DNA from: Chryseobacterium phosphatilyticum | Lineage (GTDB): Bacteria > Bacteroidota > Bacteroidia > Flavobacteriales > Weeksellaceae | Assembly (NCBI RefSeq): GCF_002899825.2 | Contig: NZ_PPED02000003.1 | Location: 514,263-578,262 of the forward strand | Direction: 5' to 3' | DNA length: 64,000 nucleotides | In this document: one piece after another, positions 1 through 11,407 of the stretch | Layout of the letters: each line of letters starts with the position of its first letter | How positions within the stretch are numbered: position 1 is the stretch's first letter | Made by a program: the position numbers and the translations under genes | Notes under the pieces: model-generated | The model's input: only the letters and a program-made list of their open reading frames with translations | What the model was told of the DNA's origin: nothing | Databases searched by the model: none

Positions 1-1
1 A

Positions 2-3000
2 AAGTTATTTATTTTTAAAAATTATATTTCTCATCAGATGATCAGTATTACCAATAATGATCCTATTGGATTTTATGTGGCTTCTTTCTCCTGTAAAAAA
101 CTTATTTATAAAGGCCAATTGAGAAGTATTCAGGTTCGGAATTATTTTAAAGACCTTACCAATCCCAAAATTCGTTCTGCATTTGGAATGGTACACTCCC
201 GTTTTGCCACCAATACTTCTCCCACATGGAGCTTGGCTCAGCCATTTAGATTTTTAGCACATAATGGCGAAATAAATACTTTAGGCGGAAATCTTAATTG
301 GTTGAGATCTTCTGAAAAAATGTTCCAAAGCCCTTTTTTTACCCCTCAGGAAATGGATATGCTACTCCCTTTAACAAAACCAGGACAATCAGATTCTTCA
401 TATCTCGATAATATGGTGGAGCTGCTGTATCATTCGGGGCGGTCGCTTCCTCATACAATGATGATGCTGATTCCTGAAGCATGGGATGGACATGAACAGA
501 TGGAGCAATACAAAAAAGATTTCTATGAGTTTCATGCCTGCTTGATGGAGCCCTGGGATGGACCTGCTTCCATCTCCTTTACAGATGGTGATATGATAGG
601 AGCTACTCTGGATAGAAACGGACTTCGTCCTTCACGATATTGTATTACATCGGATGATTTGGTGATCATGGCATCCGAATCAGGAGCATTGTCTGTAGAT
701 CCCAAAAAAATAATTAAAAGAGGTCATCTTCAGCCGGGCAAAATGTTTCTTGTAGACATGAAAAAAGGAACAATTATCAGTGATGATGAATTGAAAAAAG
801 AAATATGTACCTCAAAACCCTACCGGGAATGGTTGGATAGTATGAGGATTAATATTACCGAATTACCCAACCCTAAAATTCGGTTCAATAAACTTCAGAC
901 AGAAGATATTTTTAAGTATCAGAAGGCATTCGGATATTCCAGAGAAGATTTGGACGGAGTGATTAAAGAAATGGCTTCTCATGGTAAAGAACCGATTGGG
1001 TCAATGGGATTTGATGTTCCGTTAGCTGTGCTGAGTGAGAAACCACAGCATTTGAGTTCATATTTTAAACAGTTATTTGCCCAGGTAACCAATCCATCGA
1101 TAGACCCGATAAGGGAAAAACTGGTCATGTCTTTGACTACCATTATCGGAGGAAATGGAAATCTTTTACAAGAAGATAAAAACTTTGCACATTCTATCAA
1201 ACTGGAAAATCCTGTTATTAACAATAATCAGCTTGAAAAATTAAGAAGCGTTGATACAGGTAGATTTCAAGCCAAAACTATTTATACTTATTTCAATGCA
1301 AGAGGAAAGGAAGGTGAACTGAAAAAAGCGATCGACAGGATTTGCAGGTATGCGGTAGATGCAGTAGATGATGGATTTGAAGTCATTATACTTTCGGATC
1401 GGTCGCTGGATTCTCAGCATGCATCCATTCCTTCACTACTGGCATGCTCAGCAGTACACCATCATTTGATCAGAAAAGGAATCCGGAGAAAGATCGGTTT
1501 GGTAATGGAGGTTGGAGATGTTTGGGAGGTTCATCACTTTGCAACACTATTAGGGTTTGGGGCAACGGCAATTAACCCTTATCTGGCACTGGCAAGTATC
1601 AGACAAATGTTTGATGAAAGGGTATTTGAAGAGGAAAACTTAGTAAGGCTAAAAGATAATTATAAAAAAGCGGTGGGAGATGGACTTTTAAAGATATTTT
1701 CTAAAATGGGCGTTTCCACTTTACAATCCTACCACGGGGCACAAATTTTTGAAATCATAGGGCTGAATAAACTGGTGGTCAATACCTGCTTTACAGGAGC
1801 TGTTTCCAGAATTGAAGGCATTGGATTTGATGAAATCGCGAAAGAAGCTTTGCTAAAACATCAGGACGCATTTAAGGAGGATACGGAAAACTCTTTACTG
1901 GATACAGGAGGTATTTACCAATGGAGAAGTAATAATGAGTATCATCAGTTTAATCCACAATCTATTCATTTACTTCAACAGTCTGCCTGGAACAATGACT
2001 ATGATGTTTTTAAAAAATATTCACGAATTGTCAATCAGCAAATGGGTAAAGCTACTCTACTGAGAGGTTTACTGGAATTTAAAAATGACAGAGAGTCCAT
2101 CTCGCTGGAAGAAGTTGAATCCATAGAAAGCATAATGAAGCGTTTCGCAACAGGGGCGATGTCTTTTGGGTCTATTTCGTGGGAGGCACATACCACATTG
2201 GCAATTGCAATGAATAGGATAGGGGCAAAAAGTAATACAGGAGAAGGAGGAGAAGATGAAGCCAGATATACACCTGACAAGAATGGAGATAACTTGCGTT
2301 CTTCCATTAAACAGGTAGCTTCCGGAAGGTTTGGGGTTACTGCCCGATACCTTGCAGAAGCAGATGAAATTCAAATAAAGATGGCTCAGGGTGCTAAACC
2401 TGGAGAAGGCGGGCAATTGTCGGGTGATAAAGTGGATTCGTGGATTGGTAAAACAAGGCACTCGACGCCTGGCGTTGGACTGATTTCTCCACCACCACAT
2501 CATGATATTTATTCTATTGAAGATTTAGCCCAGCTTATTTTTGATTTAAAAAATGCCAATCGCCATGCTCGGTTATCGGTAAAACTAGTTTCAAAAGCAG
2601 GAGTAGGAACTATAGCTTCGGGGGTTGCCAAAGCAAAAGCAGATCATATACTGATTTCCGGATATGATGGAGGTACAGGAGCATCACCTTTAGGCTCAAT
2701 CCGTCATACCGGGTTACCCTGGGAGCTTGGATTGGCCGAAACCCATCAGACTCTGATTAAAAATAAATTGAGACAGAGGGTTACTCTGCAGGTTGACGGG
2801 CAGATGAAAACAGGTCGTGATTTGGCTATAGCTACTTTGTTAGGGGCAGAAGAATGGGGAATTGCTACTTCTGCACTCATTGTTGAAGGCTGTATACTGA
2901 TGAGAAAATGTCATTTGAATACTTGCCCTGTCGGGATTGCCACTCAAAAGGAGGAATTAAGAAAAAAATTCAAGGGAAAAGCTGAACATCTGGTGAATTA

Positions 3001-4009
3001 TTTTAGATTTCTTGCGATGGAAGTTCGTGAGATTATGGCTAATTTAGGTTTCAGGACCATTGATGAAATGGTAGGCCAGTCTCAATGTCTTGAAAGAAAA
3101 ACAAATATTACCTTCTGGAAACATCAGGGGATAGACCTAAGCAGAGTTCTTTATAAAATAAAAACCGATTTGCCGGTCATTAAATCTGAAGACCAGGATG
3201 CGGGATTGGGGAATTCTATTTCCTGGAAAATGCTTGAAACTGCTCAATACGCTCTTCAAAATAATACATCAATGGAGGCTGAATTTGACATAAAGAATAC
3301 GGATCGTACAGTAGGGACTATTCTTTCCCATGAATTAACCAAAATTTATAAGTCTGAGGGAATGAATGAAAATTCATTAGTATTTAATTTTAAAGGAACC
3401 GCAGGACAAAGTTTTGGAGCATTCTGTAATAAAGGAATTACCATGCGTTTAGAAGGAGATGCTAACGACTATTTAGGGAAAGGGCTTTCTGGTGCTCAGC
3501 TGATGATTTTCCCTCATAAAGAGGCTATTATTCATGCCAACGAAAATAGCATTGTTGGAAATGTTGCTTTATATGGAGCCACTTCAGGAAAGGTGTTTAT
3601 CAGTGGCATGGCAGGAGAACGTTTTGCTGTCCGGAACTCCGGAGCTACTGCAGTTGTAGAAGGAATTGGTGATCATGGATGTGAGTATATGACCGGAGGA
3701 AAAGTTATTGTCCTGGGAGGGGTCGGAAGAAATTTTGGTGCAGGAATGAGCGGGGGTATTGCTTATGTCTGGGATGTAAATAAAACGTTGGAATATCATT
3801 TTAATCGTGATATGGCGGATCTGGAATCTATTAGAGAGGAGGATAAAGAATTGATCTTTAATCTGATCAAAGAACATTCTGAAAATACAGGAAGTAAATT
3901 AGCAGAATATATTATAAGCGATTGGGATAACAGCTGTAAGCATTTTACGAAAGTGTATCCGAGAGAATATAAGAAAGTGATTGAAAACCAGATAAATGAC
4001 ATTGCGTAA
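2..4009 (+). CDS. gltB: glutamate synthase large subunit, 5' end cut by window edge
   Basis: Large subunit of NADPH-dependent glutamate synthase, which transfers the amide of glutamine to 2-oxoglutarate. The frame is open from base 2, before the first ATG at 38, so the true start and the N-terminal nucleophile cysteine of the class II amidotransferase domain lie outside the window; roughly 150-180 residues are missing against the usual ~1500. Visible in order (numbered from the ATG at 38): rest of the amidotransferase domain (ends near 270), central domain, FMN-binding TIM barrel with GEGGEDEARY near 733 and GYDGGTGASPLGS near 875, the 3Fe-4S cysteines 952, 958 and 963 in the CHLNTCPVGIATQ block, and the GXGXG beta-helix at the C terminus. 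Its TAA shares one base with the gltD ATG, implying translational coupling. Confidence 0.97.
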   Translation, partial: KLFIFKNYISHQMISITNNDPIGFYVASFSCKKLIYKGQLRSIQVRNYFKDLTNPKIRSAFGMVHSRFATNTSPTWSLAQPFRFLAHNGEINTLGGNLNWLRSSEKMFQSPFFTPQEMDMLLPLTKPGQSDSSYLDNMVELLYHSGRSLPHTMMMLIPEAWDGHEQMEQYKKDFYEFHACLMEPWDGPASISFTDGDMIGATLDRNGLRPSRYCITSDDLVIMASESGALSVDPKKIIKRGHLQPGKMFLVDMKKGTIISDDELKKEICTSKPYREWLDSMRINITELPNPKIRFNKLQTEDIFKYQKAFGYSREDLDGVIKEMASHGKEPIGSMGFDVPLAVLSEKPQHLSSYFKQLFAQVTNPSIDPIREKLVMSLTTIIGGNGNLLQEDKNFAHSIKLENPVINNNQLEKLRSVDTGRFQAKTIYTYFNARGKEGELKKAIDRICRYAVDAVDDGFEVIILSDRSLDSQHASIPSLLACSAVHHHLIRKGIRRKIGLVMEVGDVWEVHHFATLLGFGATAINPYLALASIRQMFDERVFEEENLVRLKDNYKKAVGDGLLKIFSKMGVSTLQSYHGAQIFEIIGLNKLVVNTCFTGAVSRIEGIGFDEIAKEALLKHQDAFKEDTENSLLDTGGIYQWRSNNEYHQFNPQSIHLLQQSAWNNDYDVFKKYSRIVNQQMGKATLLRGLLEFKNDRESISLEEVESIESIMKRFATGAMSFGSISWEAHTTLAIAMNRIGAKSNTGEGGEDEARYTPDKNGDNLRSSIKQVASGRFGVTARYLAEADEIQIKMAQGAKPGEGGQLSGDKVDSWIGKTRHSTPGVGLISPPPHHDIYSIEDLAQLIFDLKNANRHARLSVKLVSKAGVGTIASGVAKAKADHILISGYDGGTGASPLGSIRHTGLPWELGLAETHQTLIKNKLRQRVTLQVDGQMKTGRDLAIATLLGAEEWGIATSALIVEGCILMRKCHLNTCPVGIATQKEELRKKFKGKAEHLVNYFRFLAMEVREIMANLGFRTIDEMVGQSQCLERKTNITFWKHQGIDLSRVLYKIKTDLPVIKSEDQDAGLGNSISWKMLETAQYALQNNTSMEAEFDIKNTDRTVGTILSHELTKIYKSEGMNENSLVFNFKGTAGQSFGAFCNKGITMRLEGDANDYLGKGLSGAQLMIFPHKEAIIHANENSIVGNVALYGATSGKVFISGMAGERFAVRNSGATAVVEGIGDHGCEYMTGGKVIVLGGVGRNFGAGMSGGIAYVWDVNKTLEYHFNRDMADLESIREEDKELIFNLIKEHSENTGSKLAEYIISDWDNSCKHFTKVYPREYKKVIENQINDIA

Positions 4010-5445
4010 TGGGGAAGATAGATGGATTTTTATTATACGAGAGGGAACTTCCCTCTAAACTGGATGTTGAAAAGAGACTTAAGGATTATAAAGAATTTAT
4101 CCAGAAGCCTTCTGATCAGCAGTTGAATTGTCAATCGGCAAGATGTATGGATTGTGGGGTTCCATTTTGCCAGAATGGTTGCCCTCTGGGAAATCTCATT
4201 CCTGAGTTTAATGAAGCCGTGTATAAAAAACAATGGCAAAAAGCGTATCAGATTTTAATATCTACAAATAATTTTCCTGAATTTACCGGAAGAATTTGTC
4301 CGGCTCCCTGCGAAAGTGCATGTGTGTTGGGAATTAATGACAAGGCCGTTACCATTGAAGAAATAGAAAAGAACATTGTAGAAATTGCTTTTGAGCAAGG
4401 TTTTGCCAAGCCAAGACTTCCCAGGCTGAGGACAGATAAAAAAGTTGCTGTCGTAGGTTCCGGACCTGCCGGATTGGCGGCAGCCTATCAATTGAATCAG
4501 ATGGGATATACGACTACGGTTTTTGAAAGAGATCCTGAAATAGGAGGGTTGTTAAGATTTGGAATACCAGATTTTAAGTTGGATAAAAATATTGTAGAAC
4601 GCAGAGTTCAATGGATGAAAGAAGAAGGGATTGAGTTTTGTACGGGAGTTAATGTCGGTGTCAATTATGCTGTAGAAGAATTGAACCGTAATTTTGATGC
4701 AATTGTATTGGCAACGGGAAGTACTGTTCCCAAAGACCTGGTGATTCCCAACCGGGATGCAAAAGGAATTTATTTCGCCATGGATTTTCTTAAACAGAGT
4801 AATAAAAAAGTAAGCGGGATTCCATTTGAGGAAGAAGAAATTAATACGAAAGGAAAAAAAGTAGTGGTCATAGGAGGTGGAGATACAGGGTCTGACTGTA
4901 TAGGAACTTCTAACCGTCAGGGAGCAGAAGTTGTATATCAGATTTATTATAAACCTATGCAGCCAACAGAAAGGGATGAAACGATGCCGTGGCCCAATTA
5001 TCCGGCTCTACTACAGATTACTTCCTCCCATGAAGAGGGATGTGACCGTATGTGGTCTGTGAATTCAAAAGAATTTGTAAAAGATGAAAGCGGAGTCCTA
5101 AAGGGAATTCGCCTGGTGGAAGCAGAGTGGACGAAAGATTCTGATGAAGGGAAATGGAATTTGTATACTGAAAAACCGGGATCTGAATTTGTACTCGAAT
5201 GTGATATTGTCTTTATTGCCTTAGGGTATACCCATGTTGAACATAAGGGAGTGGTTGAAGCATTAGACATTCACCTGGATCCCAAAGGGAACTTAATTGG
5301 AAATAATAAAGAATACAAAACCAATCAAGATAAAATTTTTACCTGTGGTGATGCCAGAAAAGGACAAAGCCTTGTTGTATGGGCTATTGCGGAAGGCAGA
5401 CAATGCGCAGAGAAAATTGATGAATTTTTTAAAAATAAATACTGA
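4009..5445 (+). CDS. gltD: glutamate synthase small subunit
   Basis: Beta subunit of glutamate synthase, 478 residues. It takes electrons from NADPH through FAD and passes them to the large subunit. The N-terminal half carries the cysteine-rich low-potential 4Fe-4S region (CMDCGVPFCQNGCPLGN near 45-60, then CPAPCESAC near 97-105). An FAD-binding GSGPAGLAAA motif lies near 150 and an NADPH-binding GGGDTGSDC motif near 288; the C-terminal GDARKGQSLVVWAIAEGR block is typical of GltD. The start is fixed by the TAATG overlap with gltB. Length and motifs are complete. The pair forms a two-gene operon for nitrogen assimilation. Confidence 0.97.
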   Translation: MGKIDGFLLYERELPSKLDVEKRLKDYKEFIQKPSDQQLNCQSARCMDCGVPFCQNGCPLGNLIPEFNEAVYKKQWQKAYQILISTNNFPEFTGRICPAPCESACVLGINDKAVTIEEIEKNIVEIAFEQGFAKPRLPRLRTDKKVAVVGSGPAGLAAAYQLNQMGYTTTVFERDPEIGGLLRFGIPDFKLDKNIVERRVQWMKEEGIEFCTGVNVGVNYAVEELNRNFDAIVLATGSTVPKDLVIPNRDAKGIYFAMDFLKQSNKKVSGIPFEEEEINTKGKKVVVIGGGDTGSDCIGTSNRQGAEVVYQIYYKPMQPTERDETMPWPNYPALLQITSSHEEGCDRMWSVNSKEFVKDESGVLKGIRLVEAEWTKDSDEGKWNLYTEKPGSEFVLECDIVFIALGYTHVEHKGVVEALDIHLDPKGNLIGNNKEYKTNQDKIFTCGDARKGQSLVVWAIAEGRQCAEKIDEFFKNKY

Positions 5446-5605
5446 AATAATCTGAATTCTGATTGGGTATTTAAGAAATTTAGATGGGCAGCTGAAAGAA
5501 GGAAGTAGGTGATTTTATACAGATTCGAGCCTTTGATCCCGAGTTTATTTTCTTCAATGGCCAAATGCGGGCACCAGAAAAAATTGATAAAGAAATAAAA
5601 ATAGC

Positions 5606-5635
5606 AGGTACAGAGTTATCCTGTACCTTTTTCTT
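5606..5635 (+). terminator. possible terminator hairpin downstream of gltD
   Basis: An 8-base stem (AGGTACAG / CTGTACCT) with a 7-base loop is followed by a T-rich tract on the plus strand. It lies 160 bases after gltD and overlaps the last codons of the convergent clbS-like gene. Bases 5446-5605 hold no other feature I can support. Confidence 0.4.
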
Positions 5636-6131
5636 TTTTCCATTTCCGGAGCTGTATTCTAAAATTTTTAAAAGGAGCAACTGTATTGATATGTATCCAT
5701 TTCCATACGGGCCATTTAGCGGGCGTTGTTGCCCATTTTCTTTGTTCAGGTTCAAACAGGATTTTGTCATCAAGGCTTTCAATCCATTTTATAATTTCAT
5801 CGACTTGCTTTTGTAAGATATCTCTTTTTTCTGCCAGATTACAGGAGCTATATTGCTCATAAAAAGACTGATATAATCCTTTTAAATTATTCCATTTATA
5901 TTCAGGGGTAGGTGTTTTCACTTCCTTTCCTTTCTTTTCATCAGCTTCCCATTGTAGGAGCAGTTGGGTCCAGCCAATCTGATAGGATATATTTTGGGCT
6001 GGTGTTTTATCAACCCCAACTTTTAGCCAATCCTTTTCCTTTTCTTTAATATCATCGAATTCCTTGTTGTAGAGAAGGAACCTTTTTTTAATTTCTTCAA
6101 TAAGTTCAGTTTTGTCTTTATAACCTTTCAT
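5616..6131 (-). CDS. ClbS/DfsB family four-helix-bundle protein
   Basis: 171 residues, recognised as the ClbS/DfsB (DUF1706) family. ClbS of E. coli is the colibactin self-protection hydrolase; DfsB relatives are four-helix-bundle proteins of the DinB-like superfamily. Family landmarks: the SYQIGWTQLLLQWEADEKKGK segment near 50-70, a KWNNLKGLYQSFY helix near 80-92, and the NTVAPFKNFRIQLRKWKK end near 148-166, which parallels the NTASPYKN end of ClbS. No signal peptide, so cytoplasmic. It starts 4 bases after cydB stops on the same strand and is probably co-transcribed with cydAB. No colibactin-type cluster is present, so the true substrate is unknown; the family assignment is firm, the protective role is not. 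Confidence 0.85.
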   Translation of the reverse strand: MKGYKDKTELIEEIKKRFLLYNKEFDDIKEKEKDWLKVGVDKTPAQNISYQIGWTQLLLQWEADEKKGKEVKTPTPEYKWNNLKGLYQSFYEQYSSCNLAEKRDILQKQVDEIIKWIESLDDKILFEPEQRKWATTPAKWPVWKWIHINTVAPFKNFRIQLRKWKKEKGTG

Positions 6132-6135
6132 AGTA

Positions 6136-7140
6136 TTATTTTCTAAGCTTACTGAAAGAAGCCATCAAATAAAATAAAAATGGCAGAATAAATAAAGATC
6201 CCAGCATCAATGCCCAGCCTAATGCAGCAATAGTTTTAGGCGGTGCCATATGCTCTAACAATGAAAGATGCTGTCCGTTACCTAGCAGTATAATATCCGG
6301 ATTATGCTGATAGGTAGCGGCCACAAGAATCATCACCATCTGAAAGCCTGCAAGAGCTCTCACCGGAAGTAATTTTTGGGTATTCAGTGCTCTTAAAATA
6401 AGCAGTAAAGCAACAGTAGCAAAAGCAATAGCCATAATTCCCAAAGGCTTTGAAAATACCCACATCAAAAGAGGAATATCTGAAAGGTAAGCAGTAGCAA
6501 ATACCAGAATTCCTGTAATCACAACAAATATCATTGTTTGTTTTGATTTTCTTATCATTAATAGCAATTCTTCTTTCCCACGGGTTTCTCTTAATGAAAA
6601 AATAGACGCAAGATAAGCACACAATGCTACAGTAAAAAGTCCTACAGACACTCCAAACCAGTTAAGCCAGCTGTAAACATACAAATCAAGAAAACCTGTT
6701 GCATCAGGATTAATAGAGTGGGAAACCGTTGCAGCTGCAATTAACCCCAAAAAGAAGGGAGTCAAAAGGCTCGCATAATAAAATATCTGCGTATATAAAA
6801 CCTGCCAGCTATCCTTTACTGCGTCATAATGCCTGAACGTAAAAGCTGTTCCTCTTGCAATAATTCCTAAAAGCATTAAGACTAAAGGAATGTGAAGATA
6901 AGTAGACATAGTGGTATAAATCTCCGGAAAGCCAACAAAAAGGATAACGATGGCAATAATCAGCCACATGTGATTGGCTTCCCAAACAGGAGCAATAGAT
7001 TCATACATAATCTCATGGGTTTTATGGCGGGCTTTTTTATTGGTGAACATTTCTACAATACCTGCTCCAAAGTCAGCTCCTCCCAGAATAATATAAAGAC
7101 AAATGGATAGCCAGAGAAAACCTATTACAATGTAAATCAT
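6136..7140 (-). CDS. cydB: cytochrome bd quinol oxidase subunit II
   Basis: Subunit II of the cytochrome bd-type quinol:O2 oxidoreductase in the inner membrane, 334 residues with about eight to nine transmembrane helices. Family landmarks: the N-terminal GGADFGAGIVEMF stretch near residues 20-32, the APVWEANHMWLI motif near 51-62, and ARGTAFTFRHYD near 94-105. It has no haem ligands of its own and supports assembly of the CydA haems. Its ATG overlaps the end of cydA by 4 bases, so the two are translationally coupled; the ClbS-like gene follows within 4 bases. Confidence 0.95.
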   Translation of the reverse strand: MIYIVIGFLWLSICLYIILGGADFGAGIVEMFTNKKARHKTHEIMYESIAPVWEANHMWLIIAIVILFVGFPEIYTTMSTYLHIPLVLMLLGIIARGTAFTFRHYDAVKDSWQVLYTQIFYYASLLTPFFLGLIAAATVSHSINPDATGFLDLYVYSWLNWFGVSVGLFTVALCAYLASIFSLRETRGKEELLLMIRKSKQTMIFVVITGILVFATAYLSDIPLLMWVFSKPLGIMAIAFATVALLLILRALNTQKLLPVRALAGFQMVMILVAATYQHNPDIILLGNGQHLSLLEHMAPPKTIAALGWALMLGSLFILPFLFYLMASFSKLRK

Positions 7141-8480
7141 GATTTTTTGTTTTTATCATTAAACTGAGAATCGGTAGGGTCATAAAGTTTTGGTACCATC
7201 TGAATCTGCCTTTTTAAAAGGAAAATCAGAATCAGTGATAAGGATACAAAAATTGCGGTGAAGAAATAGAATGAATATTGTATTCCCGGCATCGGGGTTA
7301 CAGCATCTACAGTTCTCATAATGCCATAAATGATCCATGGCTGTCTTCCGACTTCTGTTACGGTCCATCCGGCTTCAAGGGCAATGTATCCAAAAGGTGT
7401 TGCTATTAAAAAAGTCTTTAACAACCAGTTTTTGCTAAGCCATTCTTTTTTAAAGAAGAAAGCATAAAGATAAATAGCTCCGATGCCAATCATAATAACT
7501 CCAAAGAAAATCATGATCTGAAAAGCGTAATGAACCACAGCAACCGGTGGCCATTCGTCTCTTGGGAAGTCCTTAAGTCCTTTTACTTCGGCATTAAAGT
7601 CATTGCTTACTAAAAAACTTAAAACTTTAGGGATTTTCACCGCATATTTAATTTCGGCTTTTTCTTCATCAGGAATTCCACCAATGACGAATGCTGCACC
7701 TTTTTCTGTTTCAAAATGTGCTTCCATAGCCGCTAATTTAATGGGTTGTCTTTCTGCCACTGATTTTGCTGCTACATCACCGCTTAAAGGGGCTCCAAAT
7801 GCTCCTATAAGGGCAAACCCAACTGCAATTCTAAAAGCCTTGGTATGGAATTCAACATTCTTTCTTCTCATAATTAAAAAAGCATGAACCCCGGCAACAG
7901 CAAACCCTGTAGCACAAAATGCTGCTACGGTCATATGTAGAGCTTGTGGAAACCAGGCATCATTAAACATAGCTTTGATGGGATCAATATTCAGATATTG
8001 ACCGTTAATATAATCGAAGCCGGCAGGTGAGTTCATCCACGCATTGGCTGCTACCACAAGAATTCCGGAGGCTAGTCCGCTTACCCCAACCAGAAAGCCA
8101 CAAAACCAGTGAAACCACTTATTGAATCTTTCCCAACCGTACAGAAAAAAACCGATGGCAATTGCCTCAATGAAAAATGCTGTCCCTTCCAGAGAAAAAG
8201 GCATTCCGAAAATAGGTCCCGCATGTTTCATAAATCCCGGCCATAAAAGTCCCAGTTCAAAAGAAAGCATAGTTCCGGAAACGGCCCCTGTAGCAAACAG
8301 AATAGCTACTCCCTTGCTCCATGCTTTGGTAAGACCTTTATAGACTTCATTATTTGTTTTTAAGTATTTCCAGTGGGCAAAAGCCATTAAGAAAGGCATC
8401 ACCATACCCACACAGGAGAATATAATATGAAAGCCCAGAGAGAGTGCCATCTGGGCACGGGCTGCAATAAAATCATCCAT
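7137..8480 (-). CDS. cydA: cytochrome bd quinol oxidase subunit I, short Q-loop type
   Basis: Catalytic subunit of the bd oxidase, 447 residues, nine predicted helices. It oxidises menaquinol and reduces O2 to water at high affinity. The early helix contains the b595 ligand histidine in LGFHIIF (residue 18). A second histidine in the ALHMTVAAF segment near 186 fits the b558 ligand. The GRQPW quinol-binding motif follows the Q-loop near 376. At 447 residues it lacks the long Q-loop insertion of E. coli CydA (522), so it is a short-Q-loop type, common in Bacteroidetes. First gene of the cydA-cydB-clbS transcription unit on the minus strand. Confidence 0.95.
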   Translation of the reverse strand: MDDFIAARAQMALSLGFHIIFSCVGMVMPFLMAFAHWKYLKTNNEVYKGLTKAWSKGVAILFATGAVSGTMLSFELGLLWPGFMKHAGPIFGMPFSLEGTAFFIEAIAIGFFLYGWERFNKWFHWFCGFLVGVSGLASGILVVAANAWMNSPAGFDYINGQYLNIDPIKAMFNDAWFPQALHMTVAAFCATGFAVAGVHAFLIMRRKNVEFHTKAFRIAVGFALIGAFGAPLSGDVAAKSVAERQPIKLAAMEAHFETEKGAAFVIGGIPDEEKAEIKYAVKIPKVLSFLVSNDFNAEVKGLKDFPRDEWPPVAVVHYAFQIMIFFGVIMIGIGAIYLYAFFFKKEWLSKNWLLKTFLIATPFGYIALEAGWTVTEVGRQPWIIYGIMRTVDAVTPMPGIQYSFYFFTAIFVSLSLILIFLLKRQIQMVPKLYDPTDSQFNDKNKKS

Positions 8481-10788
<2,308 letters not shown>

Positions 10789-10803
10789 ACATTTTTAAAA
10801 TAT

Positions 10804-10840
10804 ACAAAAAAAGCTTCTAATTATTTAGAAGCTTTTTTTA
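10804..10840 (+). terminator. gyrB intrinsic terminator
   Basis: A 14-base perfect stem (AAAAAAGCTTCTAA / TTAGAAGCTTTTTT) with a 4-base loop runs into a T tract 16 bases after the gyrB stop. Confidence 0.9.
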
Positions 10841-10846
10841 TATTTG
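10839..10846 (+). promoter_or_regulatory. -7 box of a Bacteroidetes-type promoter for the DUF5684-like gene
   Basis: TATATTTG matches the TANNTTTG -7 consensus and lies 25 bases before the ATG at 10872, directly behind the gyrB terminator. No TTG is visible at the usual upstream distance, so only half the promoter is supported. Confidence 0.45.
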
Positions 10847-10871
10847 GACTAACCAAATAAAAACAAATAAT

Positions 10872-11294
10872 ATGTTAACTCTTTTACAAACAGACCCTTA
10901 TGATGGGGTGGATGCAGCTACTGGTGCAGCGGCGGCAGGATTTGGAATCGGTACCATGATCATGAGCTTACTGATCTATATTTTTTATGGATATTGCATG
11001 TACAAGATCTTTCAAAAAGCTGGAAGACAGGATGCATGGGCAGCTTTTGTTCCGATTTACAGTGCGATTGTTCTTTTGGAAATCATTAAGAAACCTATCT
11101 GGTGGATTATCTTGTTCTTTATACCACTGGTAAATATCTATGCTATTTGGGTAGCTAACGATAGATTGGCCAAAGGCTTTGCCAAAGAAACACCTTTATA
11201 TACAATCTTGTTATTCTTCCTTGGATTTATTTTTATTCCTGTACTGGGATTAGGAAGTGATACCTATGATAGTAAAAGAATTCCAAATGATTAA
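10872..11294 (+). CDS. small integral membrane protein, DUF5684-like
   Basis: 140 residues with three hydrophobic helices (about 27-47, 60-85 and 105-122). The AWAAFVPIYSAIVLLEIIKKPIWWII segment and the NIYAIWVANDRLAKGF segment are typical of the DUF5684-type small membrane proteins found alone in Bacteroidetes and fused to signal peptidases elsewhere. No catalytic residues are visible and the function is unknown. It is transcribed alone between two terminators. Confidence 0.75.
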   Translation: MLTLLQTDPYDGVDAATGAAAAGFGIGTMIMSLLIYIFYGYCMYKIFQKAGRQDAWAAFVPIYSAIVLLEIIKKPIWWIILFFIPLVNIYAIWVANDRLAKGFAKETPLYTILLFFLGFIFIPVLGLGSDTYDSKRIPND

Positions 11295-11302
11295 AAAATG
11301 CA

Positions 11303-11333
11303 GAAAAGACTTCAGAAATGGAGTCTTTCTTAT
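11303..11333 (+). terminator. terminator after the DUF5684-like gene
   Basis: An imperfect stem (AAAGACT / AGTCTTT core) 9 bases after the stop, followed by a T-rich run. TATTTTTG at 11384-11391 is a -7 box for the next gene. Confidence 0.55.
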
Positions 11334-11407
11334 TTATAGCTTCTTTTTTTTGGACAATTTTTTAACAGTTATTAAGATTTCATTATTTTTGCCTAATTTT
11401 AATAACT

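Noticed and set aside
2069..2503. 144-codon frame antisense to gltB
   Set aside because: Shadow of the strongly conserved FMN domain of gltB; no independent features.
5480..5816. Small frames on both strands behind gltD
   Set aside because: They overlap each other and the clbS-like gene and show no family features.
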